DNA of 64,000 nt, from the NCBI GenBank assembly GCA_004519485.1, contig CP038130.1, positions 1,116,001 through 1,180,000 on the forward strand, given 5' to 3'. How positions within the stretch are numbered: position 1 is the first letter of the stretch; every line of letters starts with the position of its first letter. The notes under the pieces were generated by a model. That model saw nothing but the letters and a program-made list of their open reading frames with translations. It was not told the origin of the DNA and did no database searches. Shown here piece after piece: positions 40,701-55,985 of the stretch. Made by a program: the position numbers and the translations under genes. The stretch is from Nannochloropsis oceanica (taxonomy: Eukaryota > Sar > Eustigmatophyceae > Eustigmatales > Monodopsidaceae).

Positions 40701-42484
40701 AGGAGGAGCGACGCCGAGTCGCTGAGTGGGAGGAGAGGGAGAGAATGGAGGAGGAGGAGTTGCAGCCGATGATGCCTAAAGAAGGGTCAGGCTTGTCGTG
40801 GGATGACCTGCTGGAGGCGCTGGCGACGGCGTCGAGGAAGAGTCACCAGGAGGAGCAGGAAGAGGAGGAGACGGTCGAATCCTTTGCGACTCAATCCCAG
40901 CAGCAGCAGCAACTGCAGCAGCAGCAACGACAGCCGCAACAGCAGCAGCAACGGCAGCAGCAACGACAGCAGCAACGACAGCAGCAACAACAACAACAAC
41001 CACCACAACAACAACAACAACAACTACAACAACAACCGCAACAACAACAACAACCACCACTAAAACAACAATCACAAACTGAACAGCAAGCAGACACCAA
41101 CCGCGACGCTGATACCTCGGCCGCTGCCCTGCGGCGAGCCCAACTGGCCGCTAGTCGCGCAGCCTGGCAAGACCTACAAAAGGCTTCTTGGGTACAAAAT
41201 GCAAAGGAAAAAGAGATGCTCTCACAGCAGCTACAGGCACGAAGGGCAGAGGAGGAAAAGCTTGCTCGGCGGCAGGCGGAGTTGCAGGCTAGGAGGGAGG
41301 CGGAAGAGGAGGCACGGAGAGAGGAAGAGGAGATGCGGCGGAGGGCGTTGGAGGAGGAGGCGGCGAGGACAAGAGAGATGGTGGAGAAGGGGAGGGCGGA
41401 GGAGGAAAAGAGGAGGGAGGAGAGGGAGAGATTGAGGAGGCAATTGGAGGAGGACCGGGCATTGGCAGTTAGGAGGGCATGGGAAGAGCTGATGCGTTCC
41501 ACAGCAGAAGACGAGGCGGACGCAAAAGCAGAGACAGACGCAGCAACAGAGGCAGCAGCAGAAACACAAGCAGGGGTAGTACGAAAGGCGGCAGAGGAGA
41601 AGCGGGGGCGAAGCCGAGAGGAGGAGAAGGAGGGGAAGGCAGCGTTGGCGTTGCGTCTGAAGAAGGAGAGAGACGAGGCGGTTAAAAAAGCGATGGAGAG
41701 CGAACGACAGTTGTGGGAGGTAGAAAGAGCCAGAGCCGTCCTACGGGAGAAACAGGCGCGAGCCCAGGAGGATGCAGAGAGGCTGGCTGCCGAGAAGGAG
41801 GAGATGGAGAGAGCGCGGGCTTGGGAACTCTACCGGCGGCAACAGCGACAGCAGCAGGCGCAGGAATGGAAGAAATATCAGGAGGGGCTTCAAGCCAAAA
41901 GGAGGAGGGTAGAGAGGGGGTTGGGCCTGGCGGGAGAGGAGAAGAGAGGGAAGGAGGGAGGGGTGGATGCAAGGGGGCAGGAACGGTTGAGACAACGGCA
42001 AGTTCAAAAAGTTATGCAGCAGCAGCAGGAGCAGCAGGAACAGCAGCAGGAGCAACAGCAGCAGGAGGAGGAGGAGGAGGAGGAGGGAAACGAGGCAGTA
42101 CGCGGGTGGGATGGGAATGTATTGAGCGACAAAGAAGAGGTGGAGGAAGGGAGGGAGGGAGGGGAGGAGGGAGGAGGGTTGAGGTACCCTATCCAGCCCC
42201 AGAGCGCGTCAATACCTTTCATGATCACGAGGGACATGAAGAGGGAGTTGATCGAAGAGATGAATTACAGCAGGAAGGAGGTGGATGCGATGAAGCCTGA
42301 GTATGCCCTTGATCTGATCCAGAGAGGTATTAAGAAAGCACCTAAGCCGAGGCGGGTTGCACCTTACCCTCCGCCGGAGTTTGTGCCGGTGTTAGATAGA
42401 GGGGAAGAGAGGGAGGAGAGGGGGGAGGGAGCGATGGAGGAAGATGGGGAGGTGATTGAGGTGAGGTCATCATCTTTACCATAG
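37778..42484 (+). CDS. plastid-type TPR / coiled-coil protein
   Basis: Three exons (37778-39269, 39418-39572, 39872-42484) give 1419 residues. The N-terminus has a signal-peptide core (SPVFLLLLAGPTLLLVL) and then SSVVQAFQLP, an Ala-Phe cleavage motif typical of stramenopile plastid proteins. TPR units fill about residues 380-585: LCRLAEAYSLSGSPEIASYY, LGEAQHRMGRVHEARKMY, FNNLGVALQETGNAAPALQA, KLALACIQRALLLSPNDA; the second intron boundary falls cleanly between TPRs. The remainder is a long charged coiled coil (Glu/Arg/Lys) with a poly-Gln block at about 892-950, ending in a compact folded-looking piece (MKRELIEEMNYSRKEVDAM). TPRs bind proteins, so a plastid assembly or scaffold role is inferred; the partner is unknown. 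Whether the coiled-coil part belongs to the same protein rests on an uninterrupted frame through exon 3. Confidence 0.75.
39585..39824 (+). repeat. 82-bp tandem repeat, nearly three copies, in TPR-gene intron 2
   Basis: Copies end in TCACTCACATG at 39660, 39742 and 39824. The second and third copies appear identical and the first lacks only a few bases at its start. Each copy is pyrimidine-rich and holds CCATGCCCTCTTGATAACCC. The array fills most of the second intron and looks recent. Confidence 0.95.
40898..41075 (+). repeat. CAG/CAA poly-Gln tract
   Basis: An imperfect CAG/CAA array within exon 3 of the TPR gene codes for about 60 residues, mostly Gln with Pro, Arg and Leu interruptions. 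Mixed CAG and CAA codons would slow repeat expansion. Confidence 0.9.
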
Positions 42485-43244
42485 TCTCAATTAGAGGGGG
42501 TCAAGCCACCCACACCTTCGAGGGACGGGCATTATCCTCCTCTTGAGGGCACGGGTCTATGCCGGTGGTGGATGGCAGGGGGAAAAGGAGGAAGAGAGGA
42601 AGGGAGGGAGGGAGGGAGGAGGAGGGGGATATCACGACAGAGAGCTTGTCGTCTTCGTCGTCGACAAAGGCTTCTACTGCCTGAGGTGGTGACTTCGGAA
42701 TGAATGATGAAGACCGCGAGGAGGATGGAGGAGGTATTGATGCACCAGGATTTACCACAACAAGCTATCCACGCCAATCACAAAAGGAATGAAATCTGGA
42801 CACCACAGCGCATACCCAAACGCATGTTAAAAAAATAAATAGAGGGCATCATTGATACGAAGGAAAGAAATACATCACTACCGTCAGTGCACCTGACCGC
42901 GATACCGTCCCCACCCTCCTGCTCTCCCTCCCACAGCTGCCCTGTATGGTTGTTTTGATAGTTGTCGGCTTGGCCAGCCTTGCTTCTTTCTTAACTGACT
43001 TATCGTCACCAACAGCCATGAGCCCTCCCTAACACCTCCCCTCCTCAGAGAGGAACACCAAAAGAAGAACGACAAGAAGAGTAGAGGAGAAAGAAGCAAG
43101 AAATAAAAGTCTTTCGACCTTTTCCCTCTTCCCCTACCTCGTCCGTGCCTGCCTCTCTGAACACGGCTCGCTCTAAACCCTTCTACCCCTCCTTCCCTCG
43201 CAACCACTCGGCTCGCCATTCCTCCTCCTGCTGCTGCTGCTGCT
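42485..43244. other. convergent intergenic, TPR gene/eS24
   Basis: Contains a GGGA tract near 42601-42622 and otherwise ordinary sequence. No gene is supported. Confidence 0.45.
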
Positions 43245-44004
43245 TTACCCCTTGTTCGCCTTCTTGGCCTTGTGCCTGGCCAGCCGTCGGCCTGTACCAC
43301 GAATCTTCTTTCCTCGGTTCTTGGCCTCTTTAATCTGCTTTCGCGAAGTCTCCTTCTTCTCCTTCAACCCCGCGCGGACCAACCGGTGTTTAGGCTCAAA
43401 CTTCTTCGCATCCTCTACCGTATCGTAAATCAAGGCAAAACCCGTGCTCTTCCCCCCACCGAAGGCCGTGCGGAAGCCAAACAGGAACGTCGTCTCCGGC
43501 TTGGCGCCCTTGTGCATCTGTCGTTATGAGTGTGGGGAAGTGGGGAAGAAAGAGGGTGAGTTTGATGGGGAGGGTTGTGGGCATCAAAGGGCGAGAGGAG
43601 AGCTCCGGGTCGTCGTATCGTCTATCGCAGCATCCTCCTTCACACACCCTCCCTTTCCTACTTCTTCTTATTTTCGTATGGACTTGATCACTGCAGGTCC
43701 TCCACCAAGCCCCCTCTCCCCATCACTCGTCAACTTTCAGGCGAGCAGAAACTTACCCCTGCGATGATCTCTTGCAGCTCCGCCTTGGGCACGTTGGCAC
43801 GGCCGGGGTGAAGCACGTCAATGATCTGTAGTGAGTAATGATAGGAGATCGTGAGTGAATGGATGTTCATGCAAACCAAGGCATGACATTGAATTTAGAG
43901 ACGCTGTGGCTTAGGCGTGGGACACTTACCATCTGACGCCGCGCGAGAAGGGCATTACGGATGAACTTCCGGGAGCGAATGGTCACGGGGCCTTTGTCCG
44001 CCAT
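43245..44004 (-). CDS. RPS24: cytosolic ribosomal protein eS24
   Basis: Three exons (44004-43930, 43825-43757, 43517-43245), all phase 0, give 138 residues, the normal size. A 40S subunit protein needed for 18S rRNA maturation. Exon 1 is [20 protein letters not shown], exon 2 begins [20 protein letters not shown], and exon 3 carries [20 protein letters not shown], the family signature (F.FGFRT.FGGGK.TGF), then [11 protein letters not shown] and a Lys/Arg-rich tail. Introns are 104 and 239 bases and lack the GGGA starts seen in its neighbour EF-Tu. It is divergent from EF-Tu across 670 bases. Confidence 0.97.
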
Positions 44005-44674
44005 GGTTACACTCTGTGAGCGAATGTAGTTAATGTACCCGTGATGGGAGGGATTGGGTGGGTGAGATGGATGACGAGAAGGAAGAAGGAGGAGAAGAAG
44101 CGTGGAAGAAGGGAGGGAGGGGAGGCAAGCTGCTCGTGGCCGTCCGTCCCTTGCAAAAGTCTCATTAAGTGATGATCATGGCGCCCTCACACATTCACAG
44201 ATACACGCATAGAGATGAAAAGCAGGCAGCCACGCAGTCATGCGGCATGCCTCTTTTGCTCCCATGCTCTCGCCATTGTCTTGGGCTGTCTATGGACGGC
44301 AGGTGTGGACTAACGCCGCACAGCCACACGGAGGCCTCTATCGCCGGTGTTGTCATCGGTCGCTTACCAAGAACGAGCGTGCGGCAGCAAGCAGGAATAG
44401 GAACTGTGTTGTGCACACAAACCACGCCAGCACGTTAGCAAACCTTCCGGAGATATTAAAAAACACCTTCCTAGGCCTGATTAGCGTGCGGAATGGCTTT
44501 ACCATCGCACAACATCTCTCTCTCTCTCTCTGTTGCTTCGTGTTAGCCTCCCCACCCCCCCAACCCACCCACCTCAGCAAGCAAGCAACAGATACTCGCC
44601 ACTCGGCGCATGCCCCGTTCTGTCTAAGTGTCCCTCTCACCTCTGCCTACGCTCATGTAGACACAGGAAGAAGG
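44005..44674. promoter_or_regulatory. bidirectional promoter region, eS24/EF-Tu
   Basis: 670 bases between the divergent ATGs of two translation genes. It holds (CT)n at 44516-44531 and a GGGA tract near 44110. No TATA box is obvious. Co-regulation is only inferred from the layout. Confidence 0.4.
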
Positions 44675-48205
<3,531 letters not shown>

Positions 48206-49044
48206 AGCGATTGGGAAAGAACAAAGTGATTAGATGGGAGGGGACAACGATTTTGCGAGGTGGTGGGAGGAGTGAGTATAGGAGGGGGCAGAACTAGGTT
48301 GGAATGTCGGTCCGGGTGCATGTGCAAAGAGCAGCGAACGTATTTCCATGCGGCAGACACACGAAATCCAAAGCATCCACGGCGAAGAGTGACTAATCAC
48401 GACACGTCGAGGCTCTTTGAATCCCCCCTCCCTCGTCTATTCCGAATAGCATGGCGAAGGAAGGCCTGCAGACACAAAGAAAGAAACACGAAAGAACGAA
48501 CACAAAAGACATTAGAGGGCAGCTCTGCATCTACCAATTGACTAAGTGAACCATGCACATTCTGATCAACGACTTTCAGTTCGTTAGTTTTGATCACACC
48601 GACACAATGGTTCGTCAGTCGAGGTCTCGGTGTTCGGAGTGAAAAAGAGAAAAGCCAACGCTCTGGGCACGTACTCGAGCACGCTCGACGGTGGCTGGCT
48701 TGAGTACAGCACAGAGAGAACTCTCCTCTTCTCAGATGGCTTGGTTACCTCGGAGGGAGGCCGGAGGCCGTGGTCGCGTGGGTAGCCGCGGCGCGCCGAT
48801 AACCTCCCAACGGATCGACGAGGATGCTTTTACTTGCATCATCGTTTTCAATCACGCCACTATAAACACACTCAGGAATTCTTACCCCACAGCTATTTTG
48901 CGCTGTATCTACAGCATCTTGGTTGCCTCCGCTACCTCTTTGGGTCGCTCCCTCGACGCATTTGGCTCCGCAAAAACGAATTCTCTTCACCCCACCTTCT
49001 TTCCCAACTCGTACGACACACCAAGCTTTATCACCCGAAGCATT
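48206..49044. promoter_or_regulatory. intergenic and promoter of the second HECT gene
   Basis: The 3' side of EF-Tu is followed by the upstream region of the HECT gene. An ACTATAAACAC phrase at about 48859 resembles a TATA box, about 185 bases before the favoured ATG at 49045. The reading frame is open back to 48691 with an in-frame ATG at 48736, but the extra residues look non-conserved. Confidence 0.45.
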
Positions 49045-49181
49045 ATGGCGGGCAGTCCAGAAGACGCCCGTCGTGCAATGGAACTCACATTCAAGGCCCA
49101 TTTTTCGGATTTGGTTGCAGCCGGAGTACCTCGCAATGTCGCCGCTGCCCGAGCACTGCAGGCGACCCAGCAAGAGGCGGC

Positions 49182-49243
<62 letters not shown>

Positions 49244-52200
49244 GAGGAGGAGGAGAAGGAGAAGGACTTGGGACGACACGGATGGAGGAAGAAGAGATGC
49301 AAGTGGAGGAGATGGGTACGTCTTCATCTTATTCCTCTATTTCTACATCGGAAGCAGCCGTAGCGATGAGGGAGGAGGGGGAGGAGGGACGGAAGGAGGG
49401 GAAGGGAACGGGAGTGGATGGTGAGGAGGTGAAGGAGGAAGAAGATGGAGAAGATTCGAGCGACGACAATGAGGAGGAGGACGGGGAGGATGGCATGAGT
49501 GTCGATGGCGAGAAGGAGGAAGAGGAGGAGGATGGGGGGGACAACAAAGAGTGTCTGTCGGTAGAGACGTTGAAGAGTCTCGTGGAAGTGGCGCAGGAAT
49601 CAGGGGACTACACGGAGTTAAAGGCCTTCTTGACGTCTGGATTTTCGCATTCCAAGATCTTGAACGCGAGCTTCATCCCTCGTAAGAAAGTGGGGGTGTC
49701 AGGAGGAGGAGGAGGAGGAGGAGGAGGAGGAGAGATGGCGGAAGGAAAGAAGGGGGAAGGGGAAGAGAGTATGGAGATGGACGATGAGGCCATGCCACTA
49801 CCACCCACCTTGTCTTCCGAGGAGGGAGGGAGGGAGGAAGGAAGAGGGGGCCCGCCGTTGGCAATTACGTTGGACCATGAGGCGGTGGTGCAGTTTTACA
49901 CTGCACTGGTGGGGGCGGACGAAGTCTACCGTCAGCGAGGACGGAAGAAGGAGGGGCAGAAGGAGGAAGGGAACGAGGAAGAGGAGGAGGAAGGATTGAT
50001 GGACGTGGTTCGCAATGCGCAGGCGAAGCTGGCGGCGCAATTGCATGCTGAGGCTACTGCTACTGCTGCTGCTACTTCCTCCTCGTCGTCAGGGAGGGGT
50101 GGTGAAGGAGAAGGGAACAAGGGGAAACATGTTCGTGCCACAGCTAAGAAACGTCCGCGCAAGGAGGAGGAGGTGGGAGGAGGAGCGGGTGCAGCTTCTG
50201 CCCTTTCCTCCTCCTCCTCATCCCTCCCTCCTCCCACCGATACCTCCCTTCCCCCCCCTCCCCCCCAAACTCGAAAGAAACGGTTGGCCGCCAAACGGGC
50301 CAGGGCAGCCCGTCGAGCGCACCTCGCCCTCCCTCGGTCCCTCCGTCAGTACGTCCTTCTCCTTGAATCCCCCGAGAGCTGCGACCCTTCCTGGCAACGC
50401 TACGTGGCCCCCTCCCTCTTCGCGGCCATCGTCCTCCTTCCCTCCCTCGCGAAGGACCTGCTCAAGGAGTGGATGGCGGGGGGAGAGAGGGAGGGAGGGA
50501 GGGAGGGAAGAGGGGCAATAACGCGGCTGGGCAGGTGGGTGGCGGCCCTGCAGCAATACATAACCATCCGGTGCCTGGAGGAGCAATCTCCCCGGGCCTA
50601 CGCGGACGTGAAGACTGCTGTCAGGGTCATGGCCATACTGTACAAGGCGAACCAACTGAGGGAGGGAGGCATGGAGGGGGGGGTCGTGCCGTTGGCTGAT
50701 TTCTACAATGGAGGTGCGTGATGGTGTGGAGAGGACCAGGGGGGGATAGAGAGGGGGCGGTAGGGGGGAGAGGTGCTGGGTATCCAACAGAGAGCTGAGT
50801 GAGAGAGAGAGTCACCATATTCATTTATCTGTCCCCCCGATCTGTCTCCCTCCCGCCCTTGCGCCCTCCCTGCGACCACAGCCGTTAACGAGGCCTTGGA
50901 ACGCACCCGCGATGAGGACGAGGACGAAGAGAAGGACGAGGAGGAGGAGGACGAGGAGGCGGCACGCATCGTGCGAATCCAACGTCGGCGATTTTTCCAC
51001 ATTGGCCTTGAGTTTGAGACATGGCGCCAAGACAGAGAGCGGCTTCGACGGCGGGGGAGGGAGGGAGGGAGGGAAGGGGCATTCGAACCCCGGACTATTG
51101 TCTTTTATCCGTTTTTGTTGACGCCGGCGGTGAAAGCGCGGTTGCTGCACTTCGACTGCGTGGAGCAGATGCGGAGGTGGGGAAGGAAGAAAGGAAGGGA
51201 GGGAACGGGCGAGGCGAAGGAGGAAGTGGGTGTGAGGTGTTTGTGTGTTTGCTCGTCTCTCCGTCCCTCCATACATTCCCCCTCCCTCAATTCAAAATGC
51301 TCAGGGCGGATGAAGGAGATAAATAACACGCACGCGTCACGGGACAATATTAACACCACCATTTTACACTAGCACCACTATACATGATCATCACCATTAT
51401 ATACTAACACCATTGATCATAGAAAGCTCATAACCAGAAACTTTCCTTCCTTTCCTCTCTTCCTCCCTCGCCGCTCCCTCGCCCTCACAGAGAGATCGAA
51501 GAGGAGATGGATTACGCGATGGCCGGCGGGGTCATTCGCCCTTACCTCGTGCTCAAGGTGGAGAGGAATGACATCGTGGGCTCCACGTTGCATGCCCTGG
51601 CTCTGTACGAGGGATTCGAGTACAAGAAGAAGCTCAAGGTCCAATTTCGCGGGGAGGACGGCGTGGACGAGGGAGGGGTGCAGAAAGGTAAGGGAGGCAG
51701 GGAGGGTATATACATGTATACTTGTAAATGTATATATATGTGTATCTTTGTGTGGGTGTGTGGGAATGGGTATATGTATACATATAAATGTGTAAATATG
51801 CATATCTGTGTGTGGGTGGGAATGTGTGGGGGGGGGAGGAGCAGAACTGTGCCTCTCCCCCCTTCCATACCCCCTCCAGGACCCTCCTCCCGTACGCACG
51901 CTTTCCCCGGGTCACATATTCCCTCCCTCCCTCCCTCCCTCCCTCCCTCCCTCTCAGAATTTTTCCAAGTCCTCCTCCGGCAACTCCTCGATCCTGCCTA
52001 TGGAATGTTCCTCCCCGAGCCCCTAGGCCCAAATCAACCAGGCGATGTAGGCGATGGTACGTCCCTCCCATCTTTCCTCCCTCCTTTCCTCGCGCCCCTT
52101 CTGCATTCCTGCCCACCTTTCCAAAATCATTTCTTTTCCTCCCTCCCTTCCTCCCTCCCCAGCCCGCCTCCTCTGGTTCAACCCTGATTCCTTCAATGAC

Positions 52201-54114
52201 CCGCGTGAGTTTGAGCTCGTCGGCATATTGCTCGGCCTTGCCCTCTACAACGCCGTCCTCCTCGATCTCCACTTCCCCCCCATTCTCTACAAAAAACTTA
52301 TGCTACCGCCCTCCAGCCCCTCCTCTTCTTCTTCTTCCTCTTCCTCCTCCTCCTCCTCCTCCTCCTCCCCCTACACCCTCAGAGACCTCCACCAACTCCG
52401 TCCATCCGTCGCCGCTTCCCTTGCCCAAATCCTCTCCCATGCGTCTCCCCCCCCCCCTGTCTCCCCCCCTTCCTCCACTTTCCCTGCTACTGCGGCGGTG
52501 GCGGCGGCGGAGGCCGCGGACGAGTTTTTCTCCACCCTCTCTCTGACCTTCTCCGTGTCGTATGAGGCCTACGGGCACGTCAAGCAGGTGGACCTGAAAG
52601 AGGGCGGGGAGGCGGAAGAGGTCACGAGGGAGAACGCCCGCGAGTACGTCGAACGGTATTTGCAGTGGGTGCTGGAGGAGAGTGTCAGCCCGCACTTTGA
52701 CGCCTTCAGGAAAGGTTTTCTACAGGTGTGTGGCCCCTCCCCCTCTCCCTCCCTCCCTCCTTCCCCCTCCCTCCTTCCCTCCTCCTTCTCTTCGTCGTTA
52801 TACTTTCACCTCTGGCCCACCACCTCAATCGCTACACCCTCCTTCCCTCTCTGCCTTGAGTGGCGCCTCTCCCTCCTTCCCTCCCTGCGTTGAGTAGCGC
52901 TTCTCCCTCCTTCCCTCCCTGCGTTGAGTAGCGCTTCTCCCTCCTTCCCTCTCTGCCTTGAGTAGCGCTTCTCCCTCCTTCCCTCCCTGCCTTGAGTGGC
53001 GCCTCTCCCTCCTTCCCTCTTTTGGTGTTTATGGCGGCGATGCTCTTCAAGCAGGGAGAGCTGATGCAGCCGCTGCTACTGCTGCTGCTGTTGCACGTTT
53101 GGACCTTCATGTTTTGATCTCACACCCCTCCCTCCCTTCCTCCCTCCCCTCCTCCCTCCCTTCCTTACCAGGTGGTTGGCGGCGACGCGCTCAATCTCTT
53201 TCATCCCCAGGAGCTGGAGCTGCTGCTGTGCGGTGCGCCTGACCTGGACTTTCACGCCTTAGAAGAAGTGACGCATTACGAGGTACGGAAGGAGGGAGGG
53301 AGGGCGCGAGCGAAGGCAGATTCTTACGTGCGAAGGGCCGTAGGAAAGAAGGCTTGGAGGAAGGAAGGAACAAAGGGAGGAGAGAGGGAGGGAGGGAGGG
53401 AGGGAGGGAGAAGCACCCATGGCCTCTGTTTCTCTCATTCCGTCCATCTTGCAGGAGCCATTAAGTGCTAATTCCGAGATTGTTAGAAATTTTTGGAGCG
53501 TCCTGCACAGCTTCAATGAGGTGGAGAAAAAGTAAGACCCCTTGCAGTCCTTCTCTCCCTCCTTCATCTCATCTCCTCCTTCCCTCCTTCCCTACCTCCC
53601 TCCTTATCTTGATCATAAACTTGTCTGTCGTTTCGGTATGTCAAGCCCTTCTTCGATCCCTCCCTCGCCGTAAACCCTGCAAGGTCTCACTCCAGCCTCT
53701 TTCTATGACCTTGCCTCCCACCCTTCCTCCCTCACTCTCTCCCTCCCTCATAGGGCGTTCCTCAAATTTATGAGCGGCAGCGACCGCGCGCCCATCAAAG
53801 GCCTGGGGTCCATGGCCTTCGTCATCACCCAGAACGGTCACGACTCGGAGAGGCTCCCCTCGGCGCATACGTAAGGAGGAAAGGGGAGGGAGGGAGGAAG
53901 AGAGGGAGGAGGGAGGGAGGTTGAATTGCTTCCTGTCGGGAAGCGTGGAAGAGGTGCCTGGAAACATACTCACCTTCCCTCCCTCCCTCCCTCTCTCCCT
54001 CTGTCCCTAAGGTGCTTCAATCATCTCCTCCTCCCCCTCTATTCTTCCAAAGAAAAACTGGAGAGGAAACTCAAGCTTGCGATGCTCAATGCAGAGGGCT
54101 TTGGGTTGCGATAG
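49045..54114 (+). CDS. UBE3A-like HECT E3 ubiquitin ligase
   Basis: Nine exons (49045-50713, 50882-51176, 51491-51687, 51958-52056, 52163-52725, 53172-53282, 53455-53531, 53754-53870, 54012-54114) join in frame to 1076 residues. The N-terminal region (MAGSPEDARRAMELTFKAHF) is followed by poly-Ala at about 47-67 and long acidic stretches. KILNASFIP and FEPRTIVFYPFLLTPAVK match the region before the HECT domain of UBE3A/HECTD2-type ligases. The HECT domain starts near PYLVLKVERNDIV, contains GEDGVDEGGVQKEFFQ (split by intron 3), LVGILLGLALYNAVLLDLHF and ELELLLCGAPDLDFHALEE, and ends with the catalytic Cys1044 (codon 54013-54015) in LPSAHTCFNHLLLP, 33 residues from the end. A Ser/Pro insertion interrupts the HECT N-lobe around 52310-52370. 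An in-frame ATG at 48736 would add 103 residues. Confidence 0.92.
49185..49245 (+). repeat. (GCA)n coding poly-Ala
   Basis: About 20 GCA codons in a row in exon 1 of the second HECT gene. Almost pure, hence likely length-variable. Confidence 0.95.
52856..53025 (+). repeat. 34-bp tandem repeat, five copies, in HECT intron 5
   Basis: Units begin TTGAGT(A/G)GCGC at 52856, 52890, 52924, 52958 and 52992, followed by CTCCCTCCTTCCCTC. They differ at a few sites, for example TAGCGCTT against TGGCGCCT, and are pyrimidine-rich in the sense strand. The array accounts for most of the length of this 446-base intron. Confidence 0.95.
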
Positions 54115-54875
54115 AGGCATGGAGGGAGGGAGGGAGGGAGGGAGGGAGGGAGGGTATGCATGGAAAGTGCGTGTGATTTATGTGTGGCGGATTACCGGCA
54201 CATGTCTTAGTGGAAAGCAGAACAGAGAAGCAAGATAGAGAAGCAAAGTAGAAAACAAGTAAAAGGAGAAGAAGCAGAAGGTGTAGAGAAAGAATCAGAA
54301 GAAAAATTACCAGAGGATACGAATATTGGGGGGGAAAGAATGACACAATAAGGGGAGGTATCCTCCTACTGCTGCCCCTCGAGGTACACCGAATGGATGC
54401 AAACGAAGACCACGTCCCGACCTGAACCAGTACGAGAAACAACAATTTCTCTCTGCCGACTGGTCGACGGCTCGAGGGAAAGCAATCGAAGCCAAACTGT
54501 CGCTTGTTTTTGCCAGGTGAGCTTGATTACAGTTATTTGGTGCTTTTAATGAGGGTCATGACTGTAAAGAGGGTGGATTGAGGTGGCTGCTCTCGCCTCC
54601 TTTCTCTATTGCAAGCCTCCCCTCCCCTCTCCTCCGCTCGCCTCGCATGTTGGCCTCGGATCCTCCCTATCCCGAGAAGTAACGGCAATGATGTTATCAA
54701 AATATCATAAAGGGGGAAAGACACGAGTCCCACGACGAGGATACGGAGAATATAGATACAGCTAGACCCACTATCCTTCGATCCCCTATAGTGTCAAGGC
54801 GTACAAGACACATAGCTTCCCATGTGTGTCTTTCTTTCTTGCCCGCTTACAAATACATGTCTGTCTTCGATACAC
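54115..54875. other. convergent intergenic, HECT/GNAT
   Basis: A GGGA tract (54119-54153) follows the stop codon directly. The remainder shows no gene and no clear repeat. Confidence 0.45.
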
Positions 54876-55985
54876 CTACTCCCCCTCATCCTTCACCCCC
54901 TCCTCTTTCCTTCCCTCCACCACGTCTTTCACCTCCCCTTCCACCCAATTCATACATGGCATCATCACTGTCCCCACCATCATCTGACAGTCCTCCCTCT
55001 CTTTCTTCTCCGCCTCCTCCCGTGCTTCTTCCCCCTCATCCATTACCCACTTCCTCATCAACCACACCCCTTCCCCAGGCCACTCCCACAGCACCTGGTA
55101 CCCCAGCGACGCGTACAACCCATATCCCCGTGCGTTATTTTTTCGGACCTTTAAATACACTGCTGGAAAGCCCCACCTCTCCGCCTCCGCCTCTGCCTCG
55201 AGCATCAAGGCCTTCCCTAGCCCTTGGCCGCGTCGAGAGGCGTCAACGATTAAATCGGAGAGGTAGGGGTCGGGGGTGGTTTTGTCCACGCGGCGCTCCC
55301 GTGCATCCAAGTCCACGAAGCCCACAATGCGCGGGTCGCCTAGGAAAAAGTTGTCGAGCGCACGGAGGGCCACAGAGAGGGGGGAAAAGGGGAATGATGA
55401 GGAGGAGGGAGAGAGGGAGGAGGGGGAGGAAGAGGAGTCGTCGACAAGGACAAGCATTGTGTGTCGCACGGGCTCGACCCAATAAGAAGTTTGAAGCCGA
55501 TCGAGTTCTTGTAAATAGTGCCAGAAGAAAAGAATACCGTCTCCGCCGTACTCGGCAACTTGCATGGTGGCCACGCGCCGTAGGTCCGCCTTGTTGGCGG
55601 GACGGACACAGAGACGGGTGCGGGTGGGAATGGAGGAGGAATAGGTGAAGGAGGATGATGTGGGGAGGCAGGGAGAGACGTCGTCGTTGTTGTTATTTGG
55701 CGAGGAGGTAGTGGTGGCGTAAGGTGGCGGGAAGGGCTGTCGTAGGCGGGGAGGGTGGGTGGGGAGAGGGAGGAGGAAGGCGGTGGCGGCGTCTAAAATG
55801 ATTTGTAGGAGGAGGAAGAGGGGGAGGGAGAAGGACAGGAAAGGGGGTGGAGGTAGTGGCGGCCGTGTCCTTTTCGTCATTTTTCTCGAATGGCGAGGGT
55901 GGTGACGATGAGCAGCAGGGCTGGTGGCAGGGGCTGCAGGGGCAGCCTGTTTATGTGGTGTATTTGTGGAGGTGGGCTTAGTCAT
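54876..55985 (-). CDS. plastid-targeted GNAT-family N-acetyltransferase
   Basis: A single-exon 369-residue frame. An internal ATG 35 codons in (MTKRTRPPLPPP) may be the true start, because it places a hydrophobic signal (FLSFSLPLFLLLQIIL) and the motif DAATAFLLPLP at the N-terminus, a signal plus Ala-Phe transit motif as in stramenopile plastid proteins. The acetyltransferase part begins at TRLCVRPANKADLRRVATMQ. The acetyl-CoA loop is DASRRGQGLGKALMLEAE (R/Q-x-x-G-x-G/A motif), followed by VYLKVRKNNARGYGLYASLG, the common GNAT end strand and helix. A Ser/Pro-rich insertion lies in the middle. It fits the plastid GNAT group that acetylates protein N-termini or lysines; the substrate is unknown. 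The tail is acidic. Confidence 0.85.
   Translation of the reverse strand: MTKPTSTNTPHKQAAPAAPATSPAAHRHHPRHSRKMTKRTRPPLPPPPFLSFSLPLFLLLQIILDAATAFLLPLPTHPPRLRQPFPPPYATTTSSPNNNNDDVSPCLPTSSSFTYSSSIPTRTRLCVRPANKADLRRVATMQVAEYGGDGILFFWHYLQELDRLQTSYWVEPVRHTMLVLVDDSSSSPSSLSPSSSSFPFSPLSVALRALDNFFLGDPRIVGFVDLDARERRVDKTTPDPYLSDLIVDASRRGQGLGKALMLEAEAEAERWGFPAVYLKVRKNNARGYGLYASLGYQVLWEWPGEGVWLMRKWVMDEGEEAREEAEKKEREDCQMMVGTVMMPCMNWVEGEVKDVVEGRKEEGVKDEGE

Noticed and set aside
42884-43300. Minus-strand open frame of 138 codons overlapping eS24
   Set aside because: It overlaps the eS24 3' end in another frame and has no domain-like content.
48500-48600. tRNA-like phrase on the minus strand (TTAGTCAATTGGTAGATGC)
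   Set aside because: It resembles a D arm, but no acceptor stem, anticodon stem or GTTCRAATC-type T arm pairs at the right distances.
48736-49044. Earlier ATG for the second HECT ligase
   Set aside because: The 103 extra residues look like translated promoter sequence and include a TATAAA-like phrase; ATG 49045 is preferred but the longer form is not excluded.
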